From Malachius bipustulatus (taxonomy: Eukaryota > Arthropoda > Insecta > Coleoptera > Melyridae): a stretch of 64,000 bases of DNA. The notes under the pieces were generated by a model. It had not been told where the DNA came from. It made no database searches and saw nothing but the letters and a program-made list of their open reading frames with translations. Position 1 is the stretch's first letter. Every line of letters begins with the position of its first letter. A program made the position numbers and the translations under genes. This document shows, piece after piece, positions 1 through 10,251 of this stretch. Location of the stretch: NCBI GenBank assembly GCA_910589415.1, contig OU342638.1, positions 11,386,014 through 11,450,013 on the forward strand, in the 5' to 3' direction.

Positions 1-618
1 CCGGATGTATCGGATTATCCAGCAAATTTGTCGGAATTGGTGAAGAACATCGATGTTTCGAATACCGGAACCATGCCGGATTTAGGAGCATTTATGGATA
101 ATGACAATTTGATGGATATACTGAGAGATTGTGACAATGACGACGGCAGCGCCGAGAATGTCAATCTGAACAACGTACGTGTTGCCGATCATTTTATGAC
201 CGTCTCGGATCCGATACAAGATGTCGATCAGTTACCGCGATCACCGGTCCATCGTCATCCGGTGGAAGGAGTCCGGCAATTGAAACAAGCGGAACAGAAA
301 ACTTTTGCCGAATTCTTTTCCTATAAACCTGTCGTTTGTGCAGACGATTACGATAATGTAAATAATGTAAGTAACGATAATAGGTTAGAAATAAGTTACA
401 CTAGTGCGTATCCCGTCGCATTGAACGGCCGAACGACGATATCGTCACGTACGATGCCCAAGACGAAATCTTTTCTGCCTATGTTGACCGTTAACACATT
501 GTACTTGTTATGTCTGTTGGCGATCCGCCGGTTCGGAGTTCAATGCGACGTGGATAGGTTGAAACGAGCGGCGATTGTTATGTTTAACACTAAACAAATA
601 ATAGAACATATAGAATAA
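1..618 (+). CDS. Acidic protein A, unit 1 (5' part outside the window)
   Basis: This is the C-terminal 205 codons of the same gene that is complete at 4744-6126; the frame is open from base 1. The stop codon TAA overlaps an AATAAA at 614-619, a compact arrangement common in large insect DNA viruses. Function is unknown; see the complete copy. Confidence 0.6.
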   Translation, partial: PDVSDYPANLSELVKNIDVSNTGTMPDLGAFMDNDNLMDILRDCDNDDGSAENVNLNNVRVADHFMTVSDPIQDVDQLPRSPVHRHPVEGVRQLKQAEQKTFAEFFSYKPVVCADDYDNVNNVSNDNRLEISYTSAYPVALNGRTTISSRTMPKTKSFLPMLTVNTLYLLCLLAIRRFGVQCDVDRLKRAAIVMFNTKQIIEHIE

Positions 619-663
619 ATACGTCCAAAATTAATAGATTTATTACTGTTGCACGTTTTTTAT

Positions 664-1626
664 ATGTATGATTTAGATCTGCCCGTAAATATTGACAATT
701 TTAACGTATCGGTCGATGTTCTGAATAATTTAGAAAATGTTCTGAGTAAATGTTGTCTATATTTACGGGCAGAATCTAAATACACAATGGACAAAGTCGT
801 CAGTATGTATTTCAAAAAAATTAGAATTTTGGCAGGTCAAGATGACGGCAGCGTATTTAAAATATATTTGAACGCGATAAACGCAGGGAACACTAAAAGA
901 CGTAGTAGAGCCGAAGGAACGACGGTCGCCCGTAAAAAAGTTAAACGATCGACCGCCGGAACGAATAAAAATAAGCATGTTAAAAGTGTTGAAATCATTA
1001 CACGAACCGATACCGAATCCGAGACTGACGAACCTGTTTCATACGAAACTTTACAGACGCTTACGCGTGACGACGTATCACGGCCGTACCCAGACGCAGT
1101 CGAAGCCGGAACATCGCAATCGCGTAACGTGAACGAAACAACGACGACAACTCATCATCGTAATCGTCGTCATCGACATGACGGGCAGTTTGCCTTTGTG
1201 AACTGTTCGGTGGACGAGGTGGCAGAATCGCAGATCGATAAATTAGCATCCGGCAACGATAATGATGATGATGATGATGATCATCGTGCAGACGGGAATT
1301 GTATCGAGACGAATATTCGGCGAGACGACGATGAGGTCGATGATGATGTAGATTGTTTGAATAATTCAAACGACGATGATGATGATGATGTAGATTGTTT
1401 GAATAATTCAAATGACGATGACGATGACGATAACTTTATCGTAGATTTACAAGATTCGAACGATGACGACGATAATGATGATGACTTGTCGTCGCACCCG
1501 AACAATGTTAATTACGAAGCGGATCTTTGCGTAATAAACGATACGTTGATACGTAACGAAAAAGCCGAACGTAAAAAATTGATCACGCGCAAATCGGCCT
1601 CAGAATCGTGGATTTCGAACGGTTAG
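664..1626 (+). CDS. Asp-rich acidic protein B, unit 1
   Basis: A 320-residue protein that I do not recognise. The start chosen is the first ATG, 46 bp after the stop of gene A. The first 90 residues look like a folded domain with hydrophobic and Lys/Arg positions. A basic patch follows (around residues 80-105, rich in K and R, nuclear-localisation-like), then a His/Arg stretch. Residues about 190-290 are dominated by Asp/Asn runs encoded by GAT/GAC repeats. A short motif VDCLNNSN followed by Asp occurs twice, an internal tandem duplication of roughly 36-39 bp near 1347-1425. The 3' end overlaps the open C frame, which is free of stops from 1575. Acidic low-complexity proteins of this sort occur in large dsDNA viruses, but that is an analogy only. 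Confidence 0.6.
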   Translation: MYDLDLPVNIDNFNVSVDVLNNLENVLSKCCLYLRAESKYTMDKVVSMYFKKIRILAGQDDGSVFKIYLNAINAGNTKRRSRAEGTTVARKKVKRSTAGTNKNKHVKSVEIITRTDTESETDEPVSYETLQTLTRDDVSRPYPDAVEAGTSQSRNVNETTTTTHHRNRRHRHDGQFAFVNCSVDEVAESQIDKLASGNDNDDDDDDHRADGNCIETNIRRDDDEVDDDVDCLNNSNDDDDDDVDCLNNSNDDDDDDNFIVDLQDSNDDDDNDDDLSSHPNNVNYEADLCVINDTLIRNEKAERKKLITRKSASESWISNG

Positions 1627-2717
1627 AGAAATTGCGATTTTCCACGGTAGACTTCGTATCGGTACAGGGAAGCAAGAAACGGAAACGTGTATATAAGACT
1701 ATCGACGAACAAGTGCGTAAGATACCGACATTGGCAAAGATTCTGGAACAGTGCGACAACGACGATTCGTTGTTTAAACCTGATTTAGAAGATGTCATGA
1801 CGTACATTTCGGATAAATTGAACAGAGCAGAGTACGAACGGACGATCGTGACCGACAAAGTATTGAACGGTGAAATATTTAATGACATAAACGACGACAT
1901 CGAGACCTTCTTAAAATCGCTGCGGCAAGATTTGAACGTCAAAGACTATGTGCGATTTTCGTTTCCGGACAATATCAAACGACTGTACATCTTACGAGAG
2001 CTCGATCTGAAGGACGCGAAAATCGAAACTTTCTTGTGGAAGCACGCTTCCCTCGACATTCTCAACGGCATGGAAAGTTATACGTACAATATGTACTTGG
2101 ATCACATATCGTTAATGGCTAATAAATATTTGATTCCTTTAGGTCCGATTATAGAATATTTACCCAACATCTATACATTGTTGATACACAATCTTGATAA
2201 AATCGTAACGTTATTTATTACGTTAAAATTGAAAATTTTTAAAAATATGATAAATAACATATTTCAACACGTTCGGGTACCGCGTTTACATTTGAACAAC
2301 AAAATTCGTATAGTATTTCCATATAAACTTAACGATACGTACCAACGGCACGTCGATCAATTTACAAACGTTTCGATCGCAAAAGTAGCCAACATTACGT
2401 TGAGCGATGTCGAGTTGTTGAACGTCACCGTTACAACAAACAATAAACTTTCGATTGTAACTTTCACGTCCGGCAAGCGACACTTCGAGTTGCCGAGGTA
2501 TATCGCACGAGAACTGTACTTGCTGCACAAGTGGATCTGCGGAGATCGTATCGTGCCAAATTTTAAATACGTCCGATACGTGAGCATTAATCCGGAGTTA
2601 CGATTCGCCGGCGAGACGGCCATCAGAGTTGCCGGTCAGATGTGTTATTATCGCTTGTCGGACGCATGTAAAAAAAAAACACGCAATAAAAATTGCGAAT
2701 TTCGATATGTTTTCTAG
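1575..2717 (+). pseudogene. Frame C: 5' part of a large broken gene, unit 1
   Basis: The frame is open from 1575 to 2717 but has no ATG before 1797 (codon 64 counted from the GTG at 1608), so the start is lost, is non-AUG, or lies in the overlapping B frame one base back. The protein has a basic patch KKRKR near its beginning and continues as a folded, Leu/Ile/Tyr-rich sequence. A run of ten A (2670-2679) throws it out of frame. The diverged relic at 26994-28252 is similar to the end of this frame and to frame D as one continuous product, so C and D are parts of one ancestral gene of more than 700 codons. I do not recognise the family. A subunit of a nudivirus/baculovirus-type late RNA polymerase is one idea that a profile search could test. 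Confidence 0.55.
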
Positions 2718-2819
2718 CGACATACGTTCCGGTAAATATTTGCTCGTAAATCAGGTCGACCTCTTCACGGCATATTCCAAATTTACTCGTTACTACAAGT
2801 TAAACGACAAGAGACTTAT

Positions 2820-3914
2820 GTGACGGACTTATACACGGACACTATGCGCGTTTCATTGTCTTCCGATATATTTCCTTCTGAGACGTTATCGTACAAAACC
2901 GTGACGTCTTCACCGTTGTCTGATGATGATGATTCGTTTACATTGTACGTGTTCACGAACATTTCGTGCAGGCATTATTGGCTTTTGAAAGCTAGCGTAA
3001 CGTCGATCAATCCGCCGTGTTTATTAAAAAAACACGTCATCTTAGATTTGTACAGTAAAGTTTGTATGCGTAAGAGACAGATTCCCAGTGTAACTATAGG
3101 CCAGAGCCACTGCGCCCAGGTTAACTTGTTCATGTACGGTTTTCTGTATAACATAATGACAGCGTTTTCGTTGAAAATTAAGCACCTATCGATGACTCGG
3201 TGGGAACGATCGACGACGCTAGCCGAATCTTCCGACTTCGGTATTTTGGCTACGACGTCTAAAGATCACGTGGTACAGGAAATATGTCAGAATTATCGAA
3301 CGATGAGCGCATTCGTCACGCACATTGCAAATAGTAACGGGTTGTCGTTGTTAAAAGAGACCTGTTTGCAATTATCTATAGGTTATATCGATTGCATGAG
3401 TGTCGGTCATGCGAACGATGTGATAGCGGATGATGTAAACACGAAGGAAACTTTTAACAACAAAATCGAAGAAATCATGACGGTCGTAAATTCCAAGCAC
3501 GATACCTGTCACGCAGACGTCGGTGTATACGATCTATCCAATCTGCAATTCAAGCCACGATCAGTTACATGGCGTACCAACGTAAAATGCGACAAGATCA
3601 TATTTGACGTCTTGTTCGTTAAAAATTATCATTATCTATCGTGTGCAGAATGTGTAGAAATATTACATCGAATCGTGACGGTCTATTGTAAAGGGATTCG
3701 CGATCGTCGTAGTATACCGGGCAGACGCGGTACTATGGGCAACGTCGAACTATTATTACCGACGGACATAAACAAGACAATCGACTTTCGATTGACAGGA
3801 CACGTTGCGAAGCCTCGGAATCACTGGTTCGGTGCCCAAAACGAAAAATTCATCGCTGTATCGTTCCTATACATTCTACGTAATTCGCACCTCCGCGTCA
3901 AAATATTTGATTAA
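2820..3914 (+). pseudogene. Frame D: 3' part of the large broken gene, unit 1
   Basis: The frame is open from 2820; the first ATG is at 2844 (356 codons to the stop). It overlaps, by a few bases, the stop of the frame that continues C after the A run (stop at 2821-2823). Comparison with the relic paralogue shows conserved blocks that include the motifs HCAQVN, LLKETC and KETFNNKI, matching NCAQLN, LLKETC and KETVTMKI there. This supports real past coding. Downstream, an alternative frame about 3859-4011 encodes a Tyr/Lys-rich segment and an Asp-rich tail that may be the true C-terminus after a further frameshift. Every unit has the same breaks, so they predate amplification. Confidence 0.55.
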
Positions 3915-4011
3915 AATTACGGGTAACAAAAATTATTATTTCGCAAAGTCCGTCCTCACACCGACACGCGACGATGATGATGATGACGATTCCGAAACGG
4001 AATCAGAATGA

Positions 4012-4743
4012 TGATGACGACGATGACGACGGAACGAGAAACGTTATATTATTTTTGTTATCTGCTATAATACAGCCGTCCATTTATTTAAAGATTCTTA
4101 TATAATGACACGGGACGTATTTATAAAATTGTGACATTTAATACACAATTTGTAATTTTTCGATTACAGTTTGGAACGATACATTATTAGGACGAATGTT
4201 GTAAGTAGTAATATCACGTCGCACACGTTCGAGAAAAGTGACACGAGTAAGAAATCTCCAGTTTTGATTTTACAAGTGTTGGGCAACAAGCAATACACAA
4301 TAATGTCGCCAATAAGTCTGTAAAATTTGAGAATTTTTAATTGTGACATTTTTCTCGAACATGTGCGACATGCAATATAAATTAATATGGGGAAAGTATC
4401 ATTTGATCGGTGTTAATAATAATATTCACAGATAATAATGGATGATACTTGATAAACATATAAAACAAACATCGACAGATCGACTACGATATTATTTCGC
4501 AGATACAACCGGATACTTGATATAAAAAAATAAATGTAACAGATCGAATAATGTACTTTTAGTATAAATTGAACAATCCAAACAGTATAAATAATGTACA
4601 GTTTGGTGCATGTTATTCGATAGAATTATATAAATAAATAATAAAATTGACAAAAAGATAAAATAATAAACATCGATGATTATGATAACTACGATGAGAA
4701 ATACATATCATGTTAATTGTTTCTTTTCTTCTATTTGCAGGAT
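4012..4743 (+). promoter_or_regulatory. Non-coding spacer with promoter-like and splice-like signals (copies at 9520-10251, 15028-15759, 20536-21267)
   Basis: About 730 bp of AT-rich DNA between the D gene and gene A, with no convincing reading frame. TATA-like boxes lie at 4099-4105 and 4122-4128. A consensus splice donor GTAAGT is at 4201-4206, and a pyrimidine-rich tract ending TTTGCAG at 4740 lies three bases before the ATG of gene A. Together they predict a 540-bp 5'-UTR intron. This is inferred from motifs only. Confidence 0.4.
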
Positions 4744-6126
4744 ATGGACGTCGAAGTATCGTCTGTGGAAAGTTACCATTACGGTTATTATCACCGTGAC
4801 GATGTCATAATGAATCACGCGGAAAGTACATCAGCACCTATACCATACAATGATCATGATAATTGCAATCTCCATTATCGCAAGAATGATAATCGTGTGA
4901 ATGTCCAAAGTAACATCTTGTTGACGGCAATGATGAACGTCGACCTGGTACCGTCATCATCATCGGCATCTCAACGAGAAACGGACACGTTGTTTCAAGC
5001 TGTCGATATGCATTATCAAGAGGAACCCGTTTATGTTCAGCGGGTACATCTCGATAATACGAAACGACACACTGATAACGTCGAAGTACAAACTCGTATC
5101 GATATTTTCGAATTTGACGACGACAACGACGACGACGACGCGGCGAACAATAATGGAAAGGAGATAGAAGTGGCAGTTCAAACGATCATCGAATCCATGA
5201 ATACGAAAGATACAAGTCTTCCGCATACCAACTATCAAATCTCAGAACAACGGTCCGTTAATAATAATAATAATGTTCACGATGATGATGAGGATGACGA
5301 CTATTGTAGACGTGGTATCGATGGCGGCAACGGTACGAGATATACCGAAAACGTATCTGTGTCATATCAGCATGCCGAGCAGGACAATATCAATAGAATG
5401 TTCGATAAAATATATAATAAGGCGATGGCAAGTATACGGTCAACTGCGATGACAAGAAGTATACACGAAAAACGATCAGAGTTTGAGGGTACCGAATTAG
5501 CAAATTTACCGGATGTATCGGATTATCCAGCAAATTTGTCGGAATTGGTGAAGAACATCGATGTTTCGAATACCGGAACCATGCCGGATTTAGGAGCATT
5601 TATGGATAATGACAATTTGATGGATATACTGAGAGATTGTGACAATGACGACGGCAGCGCCGAGAATGTCAATCTGAACAACGTACGTGTTGCCGATCAT
5701 TTTATGACCGTCTCGGATCCGATACAAGATGTCGATCAGTTACCGCGATCACCGGTCCATCGTCATCCGGTGGAAGGAGTCCGGCAATTGAAACAAGCGG
5801 AACAGAAAACTTTTGCCGAATTCTTTTCCTATAAACCTGTCGTTTGTGCAGACGATTACGATAATGTAAATAATGTAAGTAACGATAATAGGTTAGAAAT
5901 AAGTTACACTAGTGCGTATCCCGTCGCATTGAACGGCCGAACGACGATATCGTCACGTACGATGCCCAAGACGAAATCTTTTCTGCCTATGTTGACCGTT
6001 AACACATTGTACTTGTTATGTCTGTTGGCGATCCGCCGGTTCGGAGTTCAATGCGACGTGGATAGGTTGAAACGAGCGGCGATTGTTATGTTTAACACTA
6101 AACAAATAATAGAACATATAGAATAA
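4744..6126 (+). CDS. Acidic protein A, unit 2 (first complete copy)
   Basis: A 460-residue protein that I do not recognise. The ATG at 4744 follows a splice-acceptor-like tract directly; the upstream in-frame TTG is not a plausible eukaryotic start. Residues 1-230 are low complexity: Asn, Asp, His and Ser rich, with Asp-run patches encoded by GAC/GAT repeats near 5116-5140 and 5281-5305. The C-terminal 190 residues are more ordered and end in a hydrophobic stretch (about residues 418-430, motif LYLLCLLAI) and a basic, helix-like tail. The stop overlaps AATAAA. Gene B starts 46 bp downstream on the same strand. It could be a structural or DNA-binding viral protein, but the sequence alone does not decide this. 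Confidence 0.65.
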   Translation: MDVEVSSVESYHYGYYHRDDVIMNHAESTSAPIPYNDHDNCNLHYRKNDNRVNVQSNILLTAMMNVDLVPSSSSASQRETDTLFQAVDMHYQEEPVYVQRVHLDNTKRHTDNVEVQTRIDIFEFDDDNDDDDAANNNGKEIEVAVQTIIESMNTKDTSLPHTNYQISEQRSVNNNNNVHDDDEDDDYCRRGIDGGNGTRYTENVSVSYQHAEQDNINRMFDKIYNKAMASIRSTAMTRSIHEKRSEFEGTELANLPDVSDYPANLSELVKNIDVSNTGTMPDLGAFMDNDNLMDILRDCDNDDGSAENVNLNNVRVADHFMTVSDPIQDVDQLPRSPVHRHPVEGVRQLKQAEQKTFAEFFSYKPVVCADDYDNVNNVSNDNRLEISYTSAYPVALNGRTTISSRTMPKTKSFLPMLTVNTLYLLCLLAIRRFGVQCDVDRLKRAAIVMFNTKQIIEHIE

Positions 6127-6171
6127 ATACGTCCAAAATTAATAGATTTATTACTGTTGCACGTTTTTTAT

Positions 6172-7134
6172 ATGTATGATTTAGATCTGCCCGTAAATAT
6201 TGACAATTTTAACGTATCGGTCGATGTTCTGAATAATTTAGAAAATGTTCTGAGTAAATGTTGTCTATATTTACGGGCAGAATCTAAATACACAATGGAC
6301 AAAGTCGTCAGTATGTATTTCAAAAAAATTAGAATTTTGGCAGGTCAAGATGACGGCAGCGTATTTAAAATATATTTGAACGCGATAAACGCAGGGAACA
6401 CTAAAAGACGTAGTAGAGCCGAAGGAACGACGGTCGCCCGTAAAAAAGTTAAACGATCGACCGCCGGAACGAATAAAAATAAGCATGTTAAAAGTGTTGA
6501 AATCATTACACGAACCGATACCGAATCCGAGACTGACGAACCTGTTTCATACGAAACTTTACAGACGCTTACGCGTGACGACGTATCACGGCCGTACCCA
6601 GACGCAGTCGAAGCCGGAACATCGCAATCGCGTAACGTGAACGAAACAACGACGACAACTCATCATCGTAATCGTCGTCATCGACATGACGGGCAGTTTG
6701 CCTTTGTGAACTGTTCGGTGGACGAGGTGGCAGAATCGCAGATCGATAAATTAGCATCCGGCAACGATAATGATGATGATGATGATGATCATCGTGCAGA
6801 CGGGAATTGTATCGAGACGAATATTCGGCGAGACGACGATGAGGTCGATGATGATGTAGATTGTTTGAATAATTCAAACGACGATGATGATGATGATGTA
6901 GATTGTTTGAATAATTCAAATGACGATGACGATGACGATAACTTTATCGTAGATTTACAAGATTCGAACGATGACGACGATAATGATGATGACTTGTCGT
7001 CGCACCCGAACAATGTTAATTACGAAGCGGATCTTTGCGTAATAAACGATACGTTGATACGTAACGAAAAAGCTGAACGTAAAAAATTGATCACGCGCAA
7101 ATCGGCCTCAGAATCGTGGATTTCGAACGGTTAG
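6172..7134 (+). CDS. Asp-rich acidic protein B, unit 2
   Basis: Copy of 664-1626 with the same predicted protein. It carries a silent C-to-T change at 7074 that is shared only with unit 4 (18090), one of two markers of the alternating unit pattern. Confidence 0.6.
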   Translation: MYDLDLPVNIDNFNVSVDVLNNLENVLSKCCLYLRAESKYTMDKVVSMYFKKIRILAGQDDGSVFKIYLNAINAGNTKRRSRAEGTTVARKKVKRSTAGTNKNKHVKSVEIITRTDTESETDEPVSYETLQTLTRDDVSRPYPDAVEAGTSQSRNVNETTTTTHHRNRRHRHDGQFAFVNCSVDEVAESQIDKLASGNDNDDDDDDHRADGNCIETNIRRDDDEVDDDVDCLNNSNDDDDDDVDCLNNSNDDDDDDNFIVDLQDSNDDDDNDDDLSSHPNNVNYEADLCVINDTLIRNEKAERKKLITRKSASESWISNG

Positions 7135-8225
7135 AGAAATTGCGATTTTCCACGGTAGACTTCGTATCGGTACAGGGAAGCAAGAAACGGAAACGTGTAT
7201 ATAAGACTATCGACGAACAAGTGCGTAAGATACCGACATTGGCAAAGATTCTGGAACAGTGCGACAACGACGATTCGTTGTTTAAACCTGATTTAGAAGA
7301 TGTCATGACGTACATTTCGGATAAATTGAACAGAGCAGAGTACGAACGGACGATCGTGACCGACAAAGTATTGAACGGTGAAATATTTAATGACATAAAC
7401 GACGACATCGAGACCTTCTTAAAATCGCTGCGGCAAGATTTGAACGTCAAAGACTATGTGCGATTTTCGTTTCCGGACAATATCAAACGACTGTACATCT
7501 TACGAGAGCTCGATCTGAAGGACGCGAAAATCGAAACTTTCTTGTGGAAGCACGCTTCCCTCGACATTCTCAACGGCATGGAAAGTTATACGTACAATAT
7601 GTACTTGGATCACATATCGTTAATGGCTAATAAATATTTGATTCCTTTAGGTCCGATTATAGAATATTTACCCAACATCTATACATTGTTGATACACAAT
7701 CTTGATAAAATCGTAACGTTATTTATTACGTTAAAATTGAAAAATTTTAAAAATATGATAAATAACATATTTCAACACGTTCGGGTACCGCGTTTACATT
7801 TGAACAACAAAATTCGTATAGTATTTCCATATAAACTTAACGATACGTACCAACGGCACGTCGATCAATTTACAAACGTTTCGATCGCAAAAGTAGCCAA
7901 CATTACGTTGAGCGATGTCGAGTTGTTGAACGTCACCGTTACAACAAACAATAAACTTTCGATTGTAACTTTCACGTCCGGCAAGCGACACTTCGAGTTG
8001 CCGAGGTATATCGCACGAGAACTGTACTTGCTGCACAAGTGGATCTGCGGAGATCGTATCGTGCCAAATTTTAAATACGTCCGATACGTGAGCATTAATC
8101 CGGAGTTACGATTCGCCGGCGAGACGGCCATCAGAGTTGCCGGTCAGATGTGTTATTATCGCTTGTCGGACGCATGTAAAAAAAAAACACGCAATAAAAA
8201 TTGCGAATTTCGATATGTTTTCTAG
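7083..8225 (+). pseudogene. Frame C of the broken gene, unit 2
   Basis: Copy of 1575-2717. It has the ten-A run at 8178-8187 and the same premature end. An Asn replaces Ile because of T-to-A at 7744, shared only with unit 4. Confidence 0.5.
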
Positions 8226-8327
8226 CGACATACGTTCCGGTAAATATTTGCTCGTAAATCAGGTCGACCTCTTCACGGCATATTCCAAATTTACTCGTTA
8301 CTACAAGTTAAACGACAAGAGACTTAT

Positions 8328-9422
8328 GTGACGGACTTATACACGGACACTATGCGCGTTTCATTGTCTTCCGATATATTTCCTTCTGAGACGTTATCGT
8401 ACAAAACCGTGACGTCTTCACCGTTGTCTGATGATGATGATTCGTTTACATTGTACGTGTTCACGAACATTTCGTGCAGGCATTATTGGCTTTTGAAAGC
8501 TAGCGTAACGTCGATCAATCCGCCGTGTTTATTAAAAAAACACGTCATCTTAGATTTGTACAGTAAAGTTTGTATGCGTAAGAGACAGATTCCCAGTGTA
8601 ACTATAGGCCAGAGCCACTGCGCCCAGGTTAACTTGTTCATGTACGGTTTTCTGTATAACATAATGACAGCGTTTTCGTTGAAAATTAAGCACCTATCGA
8701 TGACTCGGTGGGAACGATCGACGACGCTAGCCGAATCTTCCGACTTCGGTATTTTGGCTACGACGTCTAAAGATCACGTGGTACAGGAAATATGTCAGAA
8801 TTATCGAACGATGAGCGCATTCGTCACGCACATTGCAAATAGTAACGGGCTGTCGTTGTTAAAAGAGACCTGTTTGCAATTATCTATAGGTTATATCGAT
8901 TGCATGAGTGTCGGTCATGCGAACGATGTGATAGCGGATGATGTAAACACGAAGGAAACTTTTAACAACAAAATCGAAGAAATCATGACGGTCGTAAATT
9001 CCAAGCACGATACCTGTCACGCAGACGTCGGTGTATACGATCTATCCAATCTGCAATTCAAGCCACGATCAGTTACATGGCGTACCAACGTAAAATGCGA
9101 CAAGATCATATTTGACGTCTTGTTCGTTAAAAATTATCATTATCTATCGTGTGCAGAATGTGTAGAAATATTACATCGAATCGTGACGGTCTATTGTAAA
9201 GGGATTCGCGATCGTCGTAGTATACCGGGCAGACGCGGTACTATGGGCAACGTCGAACTATTATTACCGACGGACATAAACAAGACAATCGACTTTCGAT
9301 TGACAGGACACGTTGCGAAGCCTCGGAATCACTGGTTCGGTGCCCAAAACGAAAAATTCATCGCTGTATCGTTCCTATACATTCTACGTAATTCGCACCT
9401 CCGCGTCAAAATATTTGATTAA
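8328..9422 (+). pseudogene. Frame D of the broken gene, unit 2
   Basis: Copy of 2820-3914 (first ATG 8352). The predicted protein is identical to unit 1; a silent T-to-C change at 8850 is private to this unit. The alternative acidic tail frame ends at 9519. Confidence 0.5.
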
Positions 9423-10251
9423 AATTACGGGTAACAAAAATTATTATTTCGCAAAGTCCGTCCTCACACCGACACGCGACGATGATGATGATGACGATTC
9501 CGAAACGGAATCAGAATGATGATGACGACGATGACGACGGAACGAGAAACGTTATATTATTTTTGTTATCTGCTATAATACAGCCGTCCATTTATTTAAA
9601 GATTCTTATATAATGACACGGGACGTATTTATAAAATTGTGACATTTAATACACAATTTGTAATTTTTCGATTACAGTTTGGAACGATACATTATTAGGA
9701 CGAATGTTGTAAGTAGTAATATCACGTCGCACACGTTCGAGAAAAGTGACACGAGTAAGAAATCTCCAGTTTTGATTTTACAAGTGTTGGGCAACAAGCA
9801 ATACACAATAATGTCGCCAATAAGTCTGTAAAATTTGAGAATTTTTAATTGTGACATTTTTCTCGAACATGTGCGACATGCAATATAAATTAATATGGGG
9901 AAAGTATCATTTGATCGGTGTTAATAATAATATTCACAGATAATAATGGATGATACTTGATAAACATATAAAACAAACATCGACAGATCGACTACGATAT
10001 TATTTCGCAGATACAACCGGATACTTGATATAAAAAAATAAATGTAACAGATCGAATAATGTACTTTTAGTATAAATTGAACAATCCAAACAGTATAAAT
10101 AATGTACAGTTTGGTGCATGTTATTCGATAGAATTATATAAATAAATAATAAAATTGACAAAAAGATAAAATAATAAACATCGATGATTATGATAACTAC
10201 GATGAGAAATACATATCATGTTAATTGTTTCTTTTCTTCTATTTGCAGGAT

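Noticed and set aside
1061..1505. Minus-strand frames opposite gene B, rich in His or Ser
   Set aside because: They are mirror images of the GAT/GAC repeats on the plus strand; repeated in each unit, with no independent coding signs.
1571..1580. A-run at the B/C overlap as a programmed -1 frameshift site
   Set aside because: The phase does not give a canonical X XXY YYZ heptamer and C is broken further on; simple loss of the start is as likely.
1575..3914. Naming C/D as a specific baculovirus-type RNA polymerase subunit
   Set aside because: No signature motif is visible by eye; a profile search would be needed, so no gene symbol is given.
4164..4349. Minus-strand 61-codon frame with a hydrophobic stretch in the spacer of each unit
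   Set aside because: AT-rich, not seen outside the array, and it overlaps the predicted intron; I see no support for coding.
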